A stretch of 64,000 nucleotides of DNA from Limnospira fusiformis SAG 85.79 (GCF_012516315.1 NZ_CP051185.1:5709363-5773362); one strand, 5' to 3'; positions 51,843 through 62,227 are shown, numbered from the stretch's first letter. Numbers and translations are program-made. The notes: generated by a model not told the origin, from the letters alone.

Positions 51843-54131
51843 TTATGCTTTCTGATTTAAGGCATTTAACAGTTTAACAATTTCATGATAAATTCCTTCC
51901 CAATTACAGTAGTAATTTCTGCCATGAAAATGCACTTCCGGTTGGTCTTCTGTAATATTTTCTATGGGTACTACTGACATATCTACCAAGCCTGGATGAT
52001 ATGCTTTCATTTGTTTCTCTATTGACTCTACAGGATACCAACCTGTGTTGGCATGAATTACTGATGGTTTATTAGCTATTGATGCAAAAATAAGACCTGA
52101 ACCGTATGTGACAATATGAATATCAGCAGCCCCCGCCCAAGCAATTTTTTCATATATTTTATGACCAACAATTGCCAAGGTGGGAATATTAGGATCAATC
52201 AAACCCTGACTTTCTTGAACAACCTGTTGATCTTTTTCAATCCACATATTATCAGAACTATTGTCGCTATCAAGGCAAGACCAACCAGCAAAAATAATAG
52301 CTAAATTTGGATAATCAGAATATAATCGATTGGCAATTTTTGCCATTCCTTCTGCTTGATTTAACCAGGTGCGATGCCTGGGTTTGATTTCAAACCACAA
52401 AACCGGAAAATATTTTTTAGCCACTTCAATTTCCTGCAAGCAAGTTTCCGAGGAACTTTTGACTGAAGCAGAACAGATTCTTTTAGCTAGACCTCGATTC
52501 AGGTTATAACCTCCATTCGTTGGGCGAATGATAAAATAATTGTTTTTGATAGCGTACTCAAACATTTGCAAACAACTATTACGCTCTGGCTTTCTAATTA
52601 AATTATCTTGATTCACTTCAGGAAACAATTTATCAAAAGGTATAAATTCATGAGCACCTGCAACCATATACTTTTTAAAGTTAATGAGTAAATTCTTTTC
52701 AGATAGTTCATGATAGCTTGAATACTCATTAAGTACAGTATGACCAAAATGACCCATGACTCCTGTAATACCAACTAAATCTTTGGAGTTTTTATCTGAC
52801 AAATAATTGATTACATCGCGCCATCTCGAAACAACATAAGATTTGAAGGTATTACAAACACCAGTAAATCCGGTATTAATAAAATAAATAATTAATTCTA
52901 CACTAGGAAAATATAATCCTATTTTATGACCACCATATAGTCCCACAATTAAGTAAAATACTTGATGTCCAATGAAGCGATAGAATAACCAGCAGCTATA
53001 ATTATTAATTAGAAAGGATTGATTAGACTTCAAAATTTCCCCCGACCAAGGGCAAACGGACTCCAAGTAACCATTTTTGATAGCATTAAGTTTAAAATCA
53101 TGTATATACTGATTGCTTTTAGCTTGATACTGACGACACTTGTGAATATTCTCCAGAAACTGGACACAATTTTCGATTTCTAACGATTTCAACCATGGAT
53201 ACATTTCTCTAGAATCCATGGATTCTAGTTTCACTTCCTGGTATTTCGTAGTTTCATTAAAATAAGTATTGGCTATTATTTGATGATCGATATTTTCCGA
53301 TTCATAATGAGTATCTTGTGTGCTATCATTATTGTCCAAATTGATGAAAGACTGATTGAATAAGTTCCAAATTTGATCATATACACCACCAAGCTCATAA
53401 CAATTTACAATTTCCAACTGTGATTCTAAATACACTGGAGCATCTGTAGTTCTCCAGGTGCGAAAACCACCTTTAATATAACAAGTATTAGGGAGTGTTT
53501 TAATATTTATCAAAAACTCTGACATTGTTGGGCTACTAATAGGAATATATTTAAAGTACCCAGCAGATGGTGAGAGAGGAAAACCTTCATAAGGTCCTTC
53601 TATGATATTTTTATCCCCATCTAAAAGTTGCAATTGAAACAAAGCCAGGTTATAGCCTAATGAGTCCGAACTTATTTTACCTTTCAACTGATATATTTGT
53701 TCACCATGCACCTCGAATGTCATCCAAACATAATTGGGTTCTAATTTGATAGTTGATTGCTCATCTGATAGTTTAAATATTGCTTTTATTGCTTTTTTAC
53801 CAAGATTCGATGAATTAATGTCTGAGTTTTCGATACTATTAACCGACTCTAACTCGGGCGCTAATTTATCCAAACTGGGATTCAAATCCGTTGCTTTCTG
53901 ATAAGCTACTCTCGCTTCTTCTAAACGCCCCAACTGTTCCAAAGCTTCTCCCAGCTTGTAGTGAGACCAATGGAAATGGGGATGATGTGCGATCGCTTTT
54001 TGAAAAGCATCCACAGCCTCTTCTAGCTTACCGCTCCGCAGCAGTTGATTACCCCTCACTAAATCGCTGACCAATTTTCTGACTCCCCAGAAGACTACTA
54101 AAGCACAGACAACGCCCAAACTCCCCCCCAT
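51843..54131 (-). CDS. TPR protein with beta-module and glycosyltransferase-like C terminus
   Basis: About 762 residues. TPR units occupy residues about 20-95 (LVRGNQLLRSGKLEEAVDAF; GEALEQLGRLEEARVAYQKA). A beta-sandwich-like module spans about 120-260 (IFKLSDEQSTIKLEPNYVWM to FRTWRTTDAPVYLESQLEIV), shared with the genes at 54248 and 62228. The C-terminal 450 residues (VMGHFGHTVLNEYSSYHELS, WFEIKPRHRTWLNQAEGMAK, IPTLAIVGHKIYEKIAWAGA) look like a GT-B-type transferase, possibly GT61-like; this is uncertain. It starts at the TPR divergent promoter, copy C. Confidence 0.7.
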   Translation of the reverse strand: MGGSLGVVCALVVFWGVRKLVSDLVRGNQLLRSGKLEEAVDAFQKAIAHHPHFHWSHYKLGEALEQLGRLEEARVAYQKATDLNPSLDKLAPELESVNSIENSDINSSNLGKKAIKAIFKLSDEQSTIKLEPNYVWMTFEVHGEQIYQLKGKISSDSLGYNLALFQLQLLDGDKNIIEGPYEGFPLSPSAGYFKYIPISSPTMSEFLINIKTLPNTCYIKGGFRTWRTTDAPVYLESQLEIVNCYELGGVYDQIWNLFNQSFINLDNNDSTQDTHYESENIDHQIIANTYFNETTKYQEVKLESMDSREMYPWLKSLEIENCVQFLENIHKCRQYQAKSNQYIHDFKLNAIKNGYLESVCPWSGEILKSNQSFLINNYSCWLFYRFIGHQVFYLIVGLYGGHKIGLYFPSVELIIYFINTGFTGVCNTFKSYVVSRWRDVINYLSDKNSKDLVGITGVMGHFGHTVLNEYSSYHELSEKNLLINFKKYMVAGAHEFIPFDKLFPEVNQDNLIRKPERNSCLQMFEYAIKNNYFIIRPTNGGYNLNRGLAKRICSASVKSSSETCLQEIEVAKKYFPVLWFEIKPRHRTWLNQAEGMAKIANRLYSDYPNLAIIFAGWSCLDSDNSSDNMWIEKDQQVVQESQGLIDPNIPTLAIVGHKIYEKIAWAGAADIHIVTYGSGLIFASIANKPSVIHANTGWYPVESIEKQMKAYHPGLVDMSVVPIENITEDQPEVHFHGRNYYCNWEGIYHEIVKLLNALNQKA

Positions 54132-54247
54132 TGTACCAAAGCAATATAAATTTGTCAAGTTCGGTAAGTATCGTGATATGGTATAATCCTCGGTTATGTC
54201 AGGGGTGGGTGTGGACTGGGAAGTTAGTTATGAGGAGTAGTCAAGAA
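54132..54247. promoter_or_regulatory. TPR divergent promoter cassette, copy C (intact pair)
   Basis: Between two intact, divergent TPR genes. It contains 'aaatttgtcaagttcggtaa', an extended -10 TGGTATAAT (TATAAT at 54182-54187), 'ggggtgggtgtggactggga' and the AGGAG (54232-54236) that serves ATG 54248. The copies at 29.33 and 41.0 kb each keep only one or neither neighbouring gene. Confidence 0.6.
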
Positions 54248-55741
54248 ATGAGTGCGGGGGAGTTACTGAGACAGGCGAATCAGTTGAAACGGTCTGGGAG
54301 GTTGGATGAAGCGATCGCTCTTTATCATCAGGTAATCGATATTAACCCCCATTTTGCTTGGGCTTATCATGGCTTAGGGGATGCTTTAGCTAAACAGGGG
54401 AGTTTAGATCTGGCGGTTACTCAGTATCAAAAGGCAATTAAAATTAATCCTAATTCTGCTTGGTTTTATATCAATTTGGGGCGGGTTTTGATTCAGCAAG
54501 ATTGTTTAGAGCAAGCGATTCATTATTGGAGACAAGGGATTCAGATTAAGCCCGATTTATTATATGAGTTCCAGGGTAAGTATAAGCCTTTATTTTATAC
54601 TCTTAAGCCACGATTTTATCTTTCCGAGAATGAAGATTTTATCGAATTAACTGAACAGCCGATATGGGTGACTGTACCTGTTCAACCCTTAACAAGTTAT
54701 TCCATAACCGGTCAAAGTGCTTCCGAACAGCCTCCTACGCATAATCAAGCCTTAATAAAAGTTGAGTTTTTGGATAAAAATCAAAAAATTATACCCAGTC
54801 CATACTCTGCTATTCCCCATTCTCAAACACTGGGTCCATATTTTTATATTTCCACGTCAGGAAAAAACTTGTCTGAGTTTATAACTAATGTATTTAATAC
54901 TACTCCTGAAACTTATTATTTGCGTTTGGGTTTTAGAACTTGGCACAACAAAAAACCAATTATTTTGGGTTCTAGGTTGAACCTGGAGTTAGATTTATTG
55001 GTGGCTTCACTAGAAAAACTCAGTCCTCATCGTAATAGTGAGCCTTTGTCGCCAGTTGGGGTTAATTCAGGTGATTTGAAGAATGTCGATGAAGCTATAG
55101 AATTGCTAGATAAGGTGAATCATATTCTGCCTAATTGTTATGGGGTTTATGATACTTTGGGTGATATTTTTCTAGCACGGGGAGAGTTGAGTAAAGCCAT
55201 CAGTGCTTACCGCCAGTGTAGTTTTATTAATTCTAATTACTCTTTTCCTTACGAGAAGTTGAGACAACTGTATAATGTTGATAATCTGAATGGTTGGGCT
55301 ATTTCCGAGGATTTATTTCTTTACATTATAGAAACTTTGCCTATGGGTTCAACTATTTTAGAGTTGGGTAGTGGTACGGGAACGTTGGAACTATCAAAAT
55401 ATTATAAGATGGTGTCTATCGAGCATAATCAGGACTGGTTGAATAAATACAATTCCCATTATATTTATGCGCCTTTGGTTGATGATATGTGGTATAATGG
55501 AGATGTCTTGGGTCGGAAGTTGCGGAATATCGATTATCAGCTAATTTTAGTCGATGGACCACCACAGCATCGGCGTAAGGGGATTCTCAATTATTTGGAT
55601 TTGTTTAATTGGAATGTGCCAGTCATTGTTGACGATATTAATCGCCAGTATGATATGGATGTTGCGATCGCTTTAGCTAAACACTTGGGGAAGATTCCGA
55701 CGGTTTACAAAGATAATAAATATTTTGCTGTAATAGCGTAA
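54248..55741 (+). CDS. TPR protein with beta-module and methyltransferase-like C terminus
   Basis: About 497 residues. TPR units lie at about 3-110 (LLRQANQLKRSGRLDEAIAL; GDALAKQGSLDLAVTQYQKA). The beta-module is at about 140-270 (…YISTSGKNLSEFITNVF; LRLGFRTWHNKKPIILGSRL), followed by one further TPR pair. A Rossmann-type methyltransferase-like end has ILELGSGTGTLELSKYYK and LILVDGPPQHRR. AGGAG precedes ATG 54248; an ATG at 54230 is also possible. The role is probably in glycan or protein modification. Confidence 0.75.
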   Translation: MSAGELLRQANQLKRSGRLDEAIALYHQVIDINPHFAWAYHGLGDALAKQGSLDLAVTQYQKAIKINPNSAWFYINLGRVLIQQDCLEQAIHYWRQGIQIKPDLLYEFQGKYKPLFYTLKPRFYLSENEDFIELTEQPIWVTVPVQPLTSYSITGQSASEQPPTHNQALIKVEFLDKNQKIIPSPYSAIPHSQTLGPYFYISTSGKNLSEFITNVFNTTPETYYLRLGFRTWHNKKPIILGSRLNLELDLLVASLEKLSPHRNSEPLSPVGVNSGDLKNVDEAIELLDKVNHILPNCYGVYDTLGDIFLARGELSKAISAYRQCSFINSNYSFPYEKLRQLYNVDNLNGWAISEDLFLYIIETLPMGSTILELGSGTGTLELSKYYKMVSIEHNQDWLNKYNSHYIYAPLVDDMWYNGDVLGRKLRNIDYQLILVDGPPQHRRKGILNYLDLFNWNVPVIVDDINRQYDMDVAIALAKHLGKIPTVYKDNKYFAVIA

Positions 55742-55768
55742 AATTCCTGAAAAACCGAACATGAAGCT

Positions 55769-56890
55769 ATGATACTAAACTCCCTCACCCCCATCTGTAT
55801 CACCCTGGGGACACGACCAGAAGCCATTAAACTCGCTCCCGTTATCCAACAGTTCCAAAAATCCCCTCAGTTCACTACCCAGGTAGTCCTGACGGGGCAA
55901 CATAAAGAAATGGTAACTCAGGTGATGGAACTTTTCAACCTCAAGGCTGACTTGGATTTAGATATCATGCAGCCACGCCAGACCTTAACAGATATTACCT
56001 GTCGCAGTTTGCAGGGGTTGGAGGCACTTTTTGGCAAGTTACAACCGCAATTGGTTTTAGTCCAGGGGGACACCACTACCGCTTTTGCTGCTGCCCTAGC
56101 TGCATTCTATCAGAAAATCCCCGTCGGTCATGTGGAGGCCGGACTCAGAACCAATGACCTGTTCAACCCCTACCCGGAGGAAGCCAACCGCCGCTTGATT
56201 TCCCAAATCGCTCAACTGCATTTTGCTCCCACTGACCAGGCGGTTAAACATTTGCGGGGTTCGGGGGTGGTCGGAGAAGTCCACCAAACGGGGAATACCG
56301 TGATTGATGCCTTATTGGCTGTGGCTAGGGAAAATCCGGTTTGTGAGATTCCGGGTTTGGACTGGGACTCCCATCGGGTGATTTTGGCGACAGTCCACCG
56401 CCGGGAAAACTGGGATAACCTGGAGGATATTGCCAGGGGATTTCTCCAGATTCTAGATCGGTTTTCGGATGTTGCCCTACTGTTACCCCTGCATCGCAAT
56501 CCCACGGTTCGGGAGCCTTTGACGGCTTTACTGGGAAATCATCCTCGGATATTCTTGGTAGAACCGTTGGATTATGGTAAACTGGTGGGGGCTATAGGCG
56601 GTTGTTACTTGGTAATGACCGATTCTGGAGGATTGCAGGAGGAGGCTCCGAGTTTGGGTAAGCCTGTGTTAGTATTACGAGAGACGACGGAGAGACCGGA
56701 GGCTGTTGATGCTGGGACGGCTCAACTGGTGGGAACGAATCCTGAGCTAATGCTGTCTGTGGCTTCGGTGTTATTGAGCGATCGCTCTGCTTATGAGAGG
56801 ATGGCTACGGCTATTAATCCCTTTGGGGACGGTCAGGCGGCGCAAAGAATTGTCAAGGTTGTGAGTAATTATTTCGGATTAGCTGAGTAG
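55769..56890 (+). CDS. wecB: UDP-N-acetylglucosamine 2-epimerase (non-hydrolysing)
   Basis: A 373-residue enzyme interconverting UDP-GlcNAc and UDP-ManNAc. LGTRPEAIKLAPVI, VLVQGDTTTAFAAALAAFY, VGHVEAGLRTNDLFNPYPEE, TDSGGLQEEAPSLGKPVLVL and RETTERPEAVDAGTAQLVG are all intact. It follows the TPR gene by 27 bp and precedes a glycosyltransferase by 11 bp. Its usual partner, UDP-ManNAc dehydrogenase, survives only as a fragment at 61.75 kb. Confidence 0.95.
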   Translation: MILNSLTPICITLGTRPEAIKLAPVIQQFQKSPQFTTQVVLTGQHKEMVTQVMELFNLKADLDLDIMQPRQTLTDITCRSLQGLEALFGKLQPQLVLVQGDTTTAFAAALAAFYQKIPVGHVEAGLRTNDLFNPYPEEANRRLISQIAQLHFAPTDQAVKHLRGSGVVGEVHQTGNTVIDALLAVARENPVCEIPGLDWDSHRVILATVHRRENWDNLEDIARGFLQILDRFSDVALLLPLHRNPTVREPLTALLGNHPRIFLVEPLDYGKLVGAIGGCYLVMTDSGGLQEEAPSLGKPVLVLRETTERPEAVDAGTAQLVGTNPELMLSVASVLLSDRSAYERMATAINPFGDGQAAQRIVKVVSNYFGLAE

Positions 56891-56901
56891 GGGGAAGTTA
56901 A

Positions 56902-59900
56902 ATGGCAAACTATGAGCGTTATCAGTCTTTGGTAAAAGAAGCGTGGCAACATTATTCTCAGGGCGATCGGGCTGGGATGGCTAGGTCGTTAGAGCAGTCT
57001 TTGGAGTACACCCCCTATTTGAAATCAGAAACTATCTCGGATTGGGTGACAAATTTTGAGGCTTTATCAAGTGACAATGATGATAGCTTTGATATCGATA
57101 GTTTAACCGAATTGAATAATTGGAATAAACTGATATTACATACACTTGAATTGCCACAATTGTTACGCATTGCTTGTGTTATGGATGATTTTACTTATCA
57201 TTCTTATAAGCCAGAATGTCAACTGTTTCAACTTACACCTGAAAATATTTTATGTGAACTGGAATTGTTTCAGCCTCAACTCTTGTTTGTTGAGTCAGCA
57301 TGGCGTGGAAAAAATGGGCTGTGGAATCGAAAGATTAGTACACCTAGTCAAGAGTTGATCAAGGCTATAAAATGGTGTCAGAAACGTCAAATACCTACAG
57401 TTTTTTGGAATAAGGAAGACCCCATACATTTTGAAACTTTTCTGACTACAGCACACCAGTTTGATTATGTTTTCACTACAGATATTGATTGCATTAATCG
57501 CTACAAAGCCGAGCTAGGCCATGACCGTATTTATTTACTACCTTTTGCGTGTCAAACAGCTATTCATAATCCCATAGAATTGTATGAACGTAAAGATATG
57601 TTTAGCTTTGCGGGTGCGTATTATGTTCGTTATCCCGAGCGGATCAAGGATCTGGAAAATTTTGTAACTGAGCTACCTAAATTTCGTCCTTTAGAAATAT
57701 ATGATCGAAACTTAAATCAAGATGACCAGAATTATCAATTTCCCCCTGAATATAAATCATTTATTGTTGGTTCACTACCTTTTCATGAGATTAATAAAGC
57801 CTATAAAGGTTATCATTATGCTATCAATTTAAACTCAATTAAACAGTCTCAGACCATGTTTGCTCGTCGTGTTTATGAATTACTAGCTTCAAATACGCTC
57901 ACTATCAGCAACTTCTCTCGTGGGTTGCGACTGATGTTTGGCGATTTGGTCATTAGCGCCGACAGTGGTAGTGAAATAGTCAGACGACTAGAACAACTGG
58001 TAGAGCATGAAGAAAAAAGAGACAAGTTTCGTTTAGCAGGGTTACGCAAAGTAATGTTAGAGCATACTTATACCCATCGCCTAGCATATATTGCCAATAA
58101 AGCTTTAAAACAGCCGATGGTTGATAGCCTACCAGCCATACTTGTCATTGGGTTAATCAAGGAACCAGATGAATATGATGTTTTAGTTAGACAATTTAAA
58201 CGGCAGTCTCATACCAAAAAACGTTTGGTTTTGGTGTTCAGTAAAAATCTTAATATTAATGATTTTAAATTGTCAGTTAATGACGAAGATATATCACTTA
58301 TAGACTATCTGACTGCTAGTAAAATTAAATTTATAGATATTGTGAAAATCGGAGAATGGGTAGCACCTATATCGGCGATGGATTACTACGGTCCAAACTA
58401 TTTGCTTGATTTGGTAATTGCCACCCGCTATAGCAAGGTCAATATCGTGGGTAAGGTTGCACATTATGAGGCTAATAACAGTGGTATACAGTTAGACGAA
58501 AAGCAGTTAGCCTATAGGGAGGTTAACCAACTTCCGGCAAGGGCTAGTATAGTAAAGGGAGAGGTGCTACAGAATAACCATGTTGCAGGTTTTATAGACA
58601 ATTTATCTGGATTGCAGCTTGACTACCAGGCTGGTTTATCGATTGATCCATTTAACTATTGTAAAAATGGTCAGATAGTAGCACTATCGGAAACCTTGGT
58701 AGAGCGAGTAGATGATTTGAAACTAAATACTGGTATCTCAAGTAAAGATTTGTTAGAAATAGCAGAAGGGATTCCAGCAATGGATATCGGCAAAATAAGT
58801 GCCGATCAAATTAAGGCATCTGAGTTAGCTAAGTATTTTGGAGCATTTGAAAATCGTGATGTGAACTCAGAGATAATTATGGGTAATTGGCGCATTACCT
58901 CTCAACTGCCTGATGGCAAACATCAATATTTTTATGCCCAGCAAAAAATCAGAACATCAGAACTCAAAATATCTCAAAATACGCTGAAAACTTATTTTGA
59001 TGTTTCACCAGGTTTGAATTTACAGCTCACTATTTTATTTTTTAATAAAAAACAAGAAAGAATTGGTCATGTTAACCTAATAACAAATCGAAATAACTCG
59101 ACTGAACTTCCCCCTGATACGGTCTGGATTCAGTTAGGGTTGAGGGTATATGCCAGTGGTAAAGCAGATATCAAAGGTTTACAGTGGAGTCATCGCCAAC
59201 TTGAACTAGCTACTATTTTGGGTCAAAGTGAATATTTATTACTTACTAACAATTATCCTCAGTATAATGATTTATATCGTAATGGTTTTGTGCATAGCAG
59301 GGTACGAGCTTATCGGGAATCTAATTTGCGAGTAGATGTCTTCCGTTTGCGAAAAAATGAGAGAGTTAATTATCATGAATTTCAAGATGTGGATGTGATT
59401 ACGGGAACTCAGGGAACCTTGGATAAATTATTATCTACTGGTCGTTACAAATGTATTTTAGTCCACTTCTTAGATATAAATATGTGGGAAGTTTTACAAA
59501 AATATGTGGACAAAATTAGAGTAATAGTCTGGGTGCATGGTTCAGAGGTACAACCTTGGTATCGGCGTGATTTTAATTATACTAATGATCATGAGCGAGA
59601 GGTAGCTAAAAAACATAGTGAACTAAGAATTAATTTTTGGCGAAGTTTATTAGGAAACTTACCGAAAAATATTAAATTTGTTTTTGTGTCAAATTATTTA
59701 GCAGAGCAGGTGATGGAGGATGTCGGTATTCGTATTCCTGGAAATCAATATTCTATTATTCATAATCCAATTGATACTGATATTTTCACCTATTATGCTA
59801 AATCTATGGAGAAAAGAAAAAAAATTCTTTCAATCCGTCCTTATGCTTCCAGAGTATATGCTAATGATTTAAGTGTGCAGGCTATTATTGAACTTTCAAA

Positions 59901-60357
59901 AAAACCTTACTTTAATGAACTTGAGTTTATGATGGTTGGTGATGGTAAACTTTTTGAAGAAACACTTGAGCCTTTACGTTGTTTTAAAAACGTAACATTG
60001 CACCGTTGTTTTCTCAAACATCAGGAAATTGCAAATTTACATCGTGAATATGGAGTTTTTCTTTGCCCTACAAGATCAGATACTCAAGGTGTATCTAGGG
60101 ATGAAGCGATGTCTTCAGGTTTAGTTGTAGTCACTAATAATGTTGCTGCTATACCTGAATTTGTCGATAAAAGTTGTGGTATTCTATGTGGAGAGGAAGA
60201 TAGTCATGGATTGGCAGAAGGAATTTCTTTACTGTATGAAAATCCTGAGGTTTTCATACAGTTATCAGAAAATGGAGCTAGAAAAGTACGTCAACAAAGT
60301 GGTAAAAAAATTATAATTTCTAAAGAACTTGTTTTAATAATTGACGAACAGCTATGA
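56902..60357 (+). CDS. Two-domain glycosyltransferase
   Basis: A 1151-residue protein. Residues about 80-410 form a CgeB/DUF3880-like GT-B unit (FWNKEDPIHFETFLTTAHQF, DYVFTTDIDCINRYK, MFARRVYELLASNTLTISN). A middle part of about 410-660 has a family 2-like pattern. A beta-rich region at about 690-800 (LGLRVYASGKADIKGLQWSH) may be a distant form of the beta-module. Residues about 800-1150 are a GT4-like transferase (FLCPTRSDTQGVSRDEAMSS; LVVVTNNVAAIPEFV). Such proteins probably add two sugars in sequence. It lies 11 bp after wecB. Confidence 0.82.
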   Translation: MANYERYQSLVKEAWQHYSQGDRAGMARSLEQSLEYTPYLKSETISDWVTNFEALSSDNDDSFDIDSLTELNNWNKLILHTLELPQLLRIACVMDDFTYHSYKPECQLFQLTPENILCELELFQPQLLFVESAWRGKNGLWNRKISTPSQELIKAIKWCQKRQIPTVFWNKEDPIHFETFLTTAHQFDYVFTTDIDCINRYKAELGHDRIYLLPFACQTAIHNPIELYERKDMFSFAGAYYVRYPERIKDLENFVTELPKFRPLEIYDRNLNQDDQNYQFPPEYKSFIVGSLPFHEINKAYKGYHYAINLNSIKQSQTMFARRVYELLASNTLTISNFSRGLRLMFGDLVISADSGSEIVRRLEQLVEHEEKRDKFRLAGLRKVMLEHTYTHRLAYIANKALKQPMVDSLPAILVIGLIKEPDEYDVLVRQFKRQSHTKKRLVLVFSKNLNINDFKLSVNDEDISLIDYLTASKIKFIDIVKIGEWVAPISAMDYYGPNYLLDLVIATRYSKVNIVGKVAHYEANNSGIQLDEKQLAYREVNQLPARASIVKGEVLQNNHVAGFIDNLSGLQLDYQAGLSIDPFNYCKNGQIVALSETLVERVDDLKLNTGISSKDLLEIAEGIPAMDIGKISADQIKASELAKYFGAFENRDVNSEIIMGNWRITSQLPDGKHQYFYAQQKIRTSELKISQNTLKTYFDVSPGLNLQLTILFFNKKQERIGHVNLITNRNNSTELPPDTVWIQLGLRVYASGKADIKGLQWSHRQLELATILGQSEYLLLTNNYPQYNDLYRNGFVHSRVRAYRESNLRVDVFRLRKNERVNYHEFQDVDVITGTQGTLDKLLSTGRYKCILVHFLDINMWEVLQKYVDKIRVIVWVHGSEVQPWYRRDFNYTNDHEREVAKKHSELRINFWRSLLGNLPKNIKFVFVSNYLAEQVMEDVGIRIPGNQYSIIHNPIDTDIFTYYAKSMEKRKKILSIRPYASRVYANDLSVQAIIELSKKPYFNELEFMMVGDGKLFEETLEPLRCFKNVTLHRCFLKHQEIANLHREYGVFLCPTRSDTQGVSRDEAMSSGLVVVTNNVAAIPEFVDKSCGILCGEEDSHGLAEGISLLYENPEVFIQLSENGARKVRQQSGKKIIISKELVLIIDEQL

Positions 60358-60509
60358 TTATATCCTTCTTTCATCACTTTCAAAAGTGTACCTGATTACA
60401 GACAACCAAAAATTAAGATTTTAATCCTCAGGGATAGAACAGAAGTATTGTTTTTTTCATCAAAATAGTTTATAATGTTTTTATTACTCATTTAGACAGA
60501 TTTTTCATT

Positions 60510-61319
60510 ATGGAACTGAGAGTTAAAGATATTTTAAGTAAATCTGAATATGCTTGTCCTGACGTAATGTATTATGTTGCCACTAGATTTAATTTGTGGA
60601 GTCCTAATAGAGGTAGAAAATTAGGTGATGCTAATTGGCAAAAAAAATATGAGGATTGGTGCGTTGACAGAATGGAAGAATTAAAAAATATATGTTTTCC
60701 TTCTTTAATAAAACAAAAAATTATGCCTCACAAATGGTTAATATTATTCGATGAAGTCCCAGTCAAAAAAATACATGAACAAATTTTAAGGTTGGAAGAT
60801 AAATACGATTTTATTAAAATAGTTTTTGTTAGTCGTCCTTACGGTTTTGAAAACTTTCAGCCTATCTTGTCTCAAGAACTTAAACTTATTACTCCTAAAG
60901 ACAAGTTAATATGTACAACTAGATTAGACAGTGATGATTCTTTAAACACTTATTATTTTTCTTTACTAGATGAAGTAATTAGTATTTTAAGAAAAGACAA
61001 TAGTTCAATTAGTTTACCAATATGTATTAATTTCTTATTTGGTTTTTTAAGAAATCTCATAAATAATGAATGTGTCGTTTTTTTGAACGAATGTAATCCT
61101 ATGTACTCTTTATTAGAGGAGAATAATTCGACTTTGATGACTCCTTATTATGGAATACATAAAAAAATTGATCGAATTGTTAAGACAATCAATATATCTA
61201 CTGATAGACCAATGTGGCTACAGAATAATACAGAAAATAATATCACAACTAGAGGCTACAGTCATCTCATCAAAGTGGACAATTTTGATAATTATAAAAA
61301 TTTATTTGGTTTTAGATAG
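60510..61319 (+). CDS. Putative rhamnosyltransferase-like glycosyltransferase
   Basis: A 269-residue protein: YYVATRFNLWSPN, then LIKQKIMPHKWLILFDE, and ICTTRLDSDDSLNTYYFSLL with the DxDD-like metal site. This pattern resembles the 'putative rhamnosyl transferase' family (Rhamno_transf). Very AT-rich, as is its leader. The leader contains a likely -10 TATAAT (60471-60476). Confidence 0.75.
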   Translation: MELRVKDILSKSEYACPDVMYYVATRFNLWSPNRGRKLGDANWQKKYEDWCVDRMEELKNICFPSLIKQKIMPHKWLILFDEVPVKKIHEQILRLEDKYDFIKIVFVSRPYGFENFQPILSQELKLITPKDKLICTTRLDSDDSLNTYYFSLLDEVISILRKDNSSISLPICINFLFGFLRNLINNECVVFLNECNPMYSLLEENNSTLMTPYYGIHKKIDRIVKTINISTDRPMWLQNNTENNITTRGYSHLIKVDNFDNYKNLFGFR

Positions 61320-61472
61320 TTTTATTTATTAAGTCTCTTGATTTTTTGGTAACTCTAATTAAAGATATTGGCATAATAATATGTTCGTTAAAATTAGTAA
61401 TATATTAAGACATAAGGTATATTAAGAATTGTACTACCATTGAATTTGTTTTTTCTTCCTGATTTATAAATT
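61320..61472. other. AT-rich gap
   Basis: About 150 bp of AT-rich sequence between the glycosyltransferase and the rfbF relic. No hairpin followed by a T-run stands out, and there is no gene. Confidence 0.4.
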
Positions 61473-61606
61473 CCATAGTGAGCATAAAGCTTCATGATGT
61501 GCAAAATAATTGGCTTACCCCCCACTTCTACCAAAGGCTTAGGGCGATATTCGGTTTCTTCGCGGAGTCGAGTTCCTTGTCACCCTGCCAAAATTACGAC
61601 TTTCAT
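61473..61606 (-). pseudogene. rfbF: rfbF 5' relic
   Basis: It encodes [47 protein letters not shown] and then loses similarity. It is close to the first 45 codons of the rfbF gene at 41273, at the DNA level too. It has a stop inside the nucleotide-binding signature (GGMG read as stop-Q-G). It is a second, opposite-strand copy of the cluster's first gene. Confidence 0.85.
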
Positions 61607-61750
61607 AACAAAATTCCAATTATTAATAAATAGCCAATTCAAGTTTCAACTATCTAACCATACCCAAAGTATCACATTTTTTTCTATAAAATTAGAATTT
61701 TATCAGTATCTTATCAAGAAAGATCACCCGCTCTATTTAGTATCAAGGTT

Positions 61751-62190
61751 TCATACCATGTTCAACAAAATTTTTTGCGGAATTAAATTAACGTCGAACT
61801 GTAAAAACTTTCGATGATTAACAAGTCGCACAATTATGTTACATTTAGACAAAGCATCATCTAAATCAACTATGGCTACGTTGTCCTGATTTTCTAAAGA
61901 TTTTGGAATTTTCTTGAGATGCGGTTCAACGACAAAAATTTGCCCAACCTGAGATGTAACTAAATTCTCAACTATTTTCAAAGCAGGACTCTCCCGCAAA
62001 TCATCAATATCAGCCTTATAACTCAACCCCAAACAAGCAATCTTGGGATTTTCAAACTTAGCAGCAGCCTCCTTAACCTTAGCAACTACAAAATCAATTT
62101 TACTATCATTAACCTCCCGTGCCGTTCTAATCAACCTTGCCTCCTGGGGTGCAGCATCCACAATAAACCAAGGGTCAATCGAATCTATTC
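61751..62190 (-). pseudogene. wecC: UDP-N-acetyl-D-mannosamine dehydrogenase (wecC) C-terminal fragment
   Basis: The frame begins in IDPWFIVDAAPQEARLIRTA, EVND, then ACLGLSYKADIDDLRESPAL and FVVEPHLKKIP. These are the central and C-terminal domains of UDP-ManNAc dehydrogenase. A stop just upstream (about 62190) and the absence of the NAD-binding half show truncation. The C-terminal end (LIPQKILLNMV) also departs from the usual. It once completed the wecB pathway. Confidence 0.8.
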
Positions 62191-62227
62191 ATGGTAAAAT
62201 TTCCCACCAATCTAATATTTTTTTCCT

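Noticed and set aside
61494..61817. Plus-strand 107-codon open frame near the rfbF relic
   Set aside because: It is antisense to the rfbF relic. The similarity is on the minus strand only.
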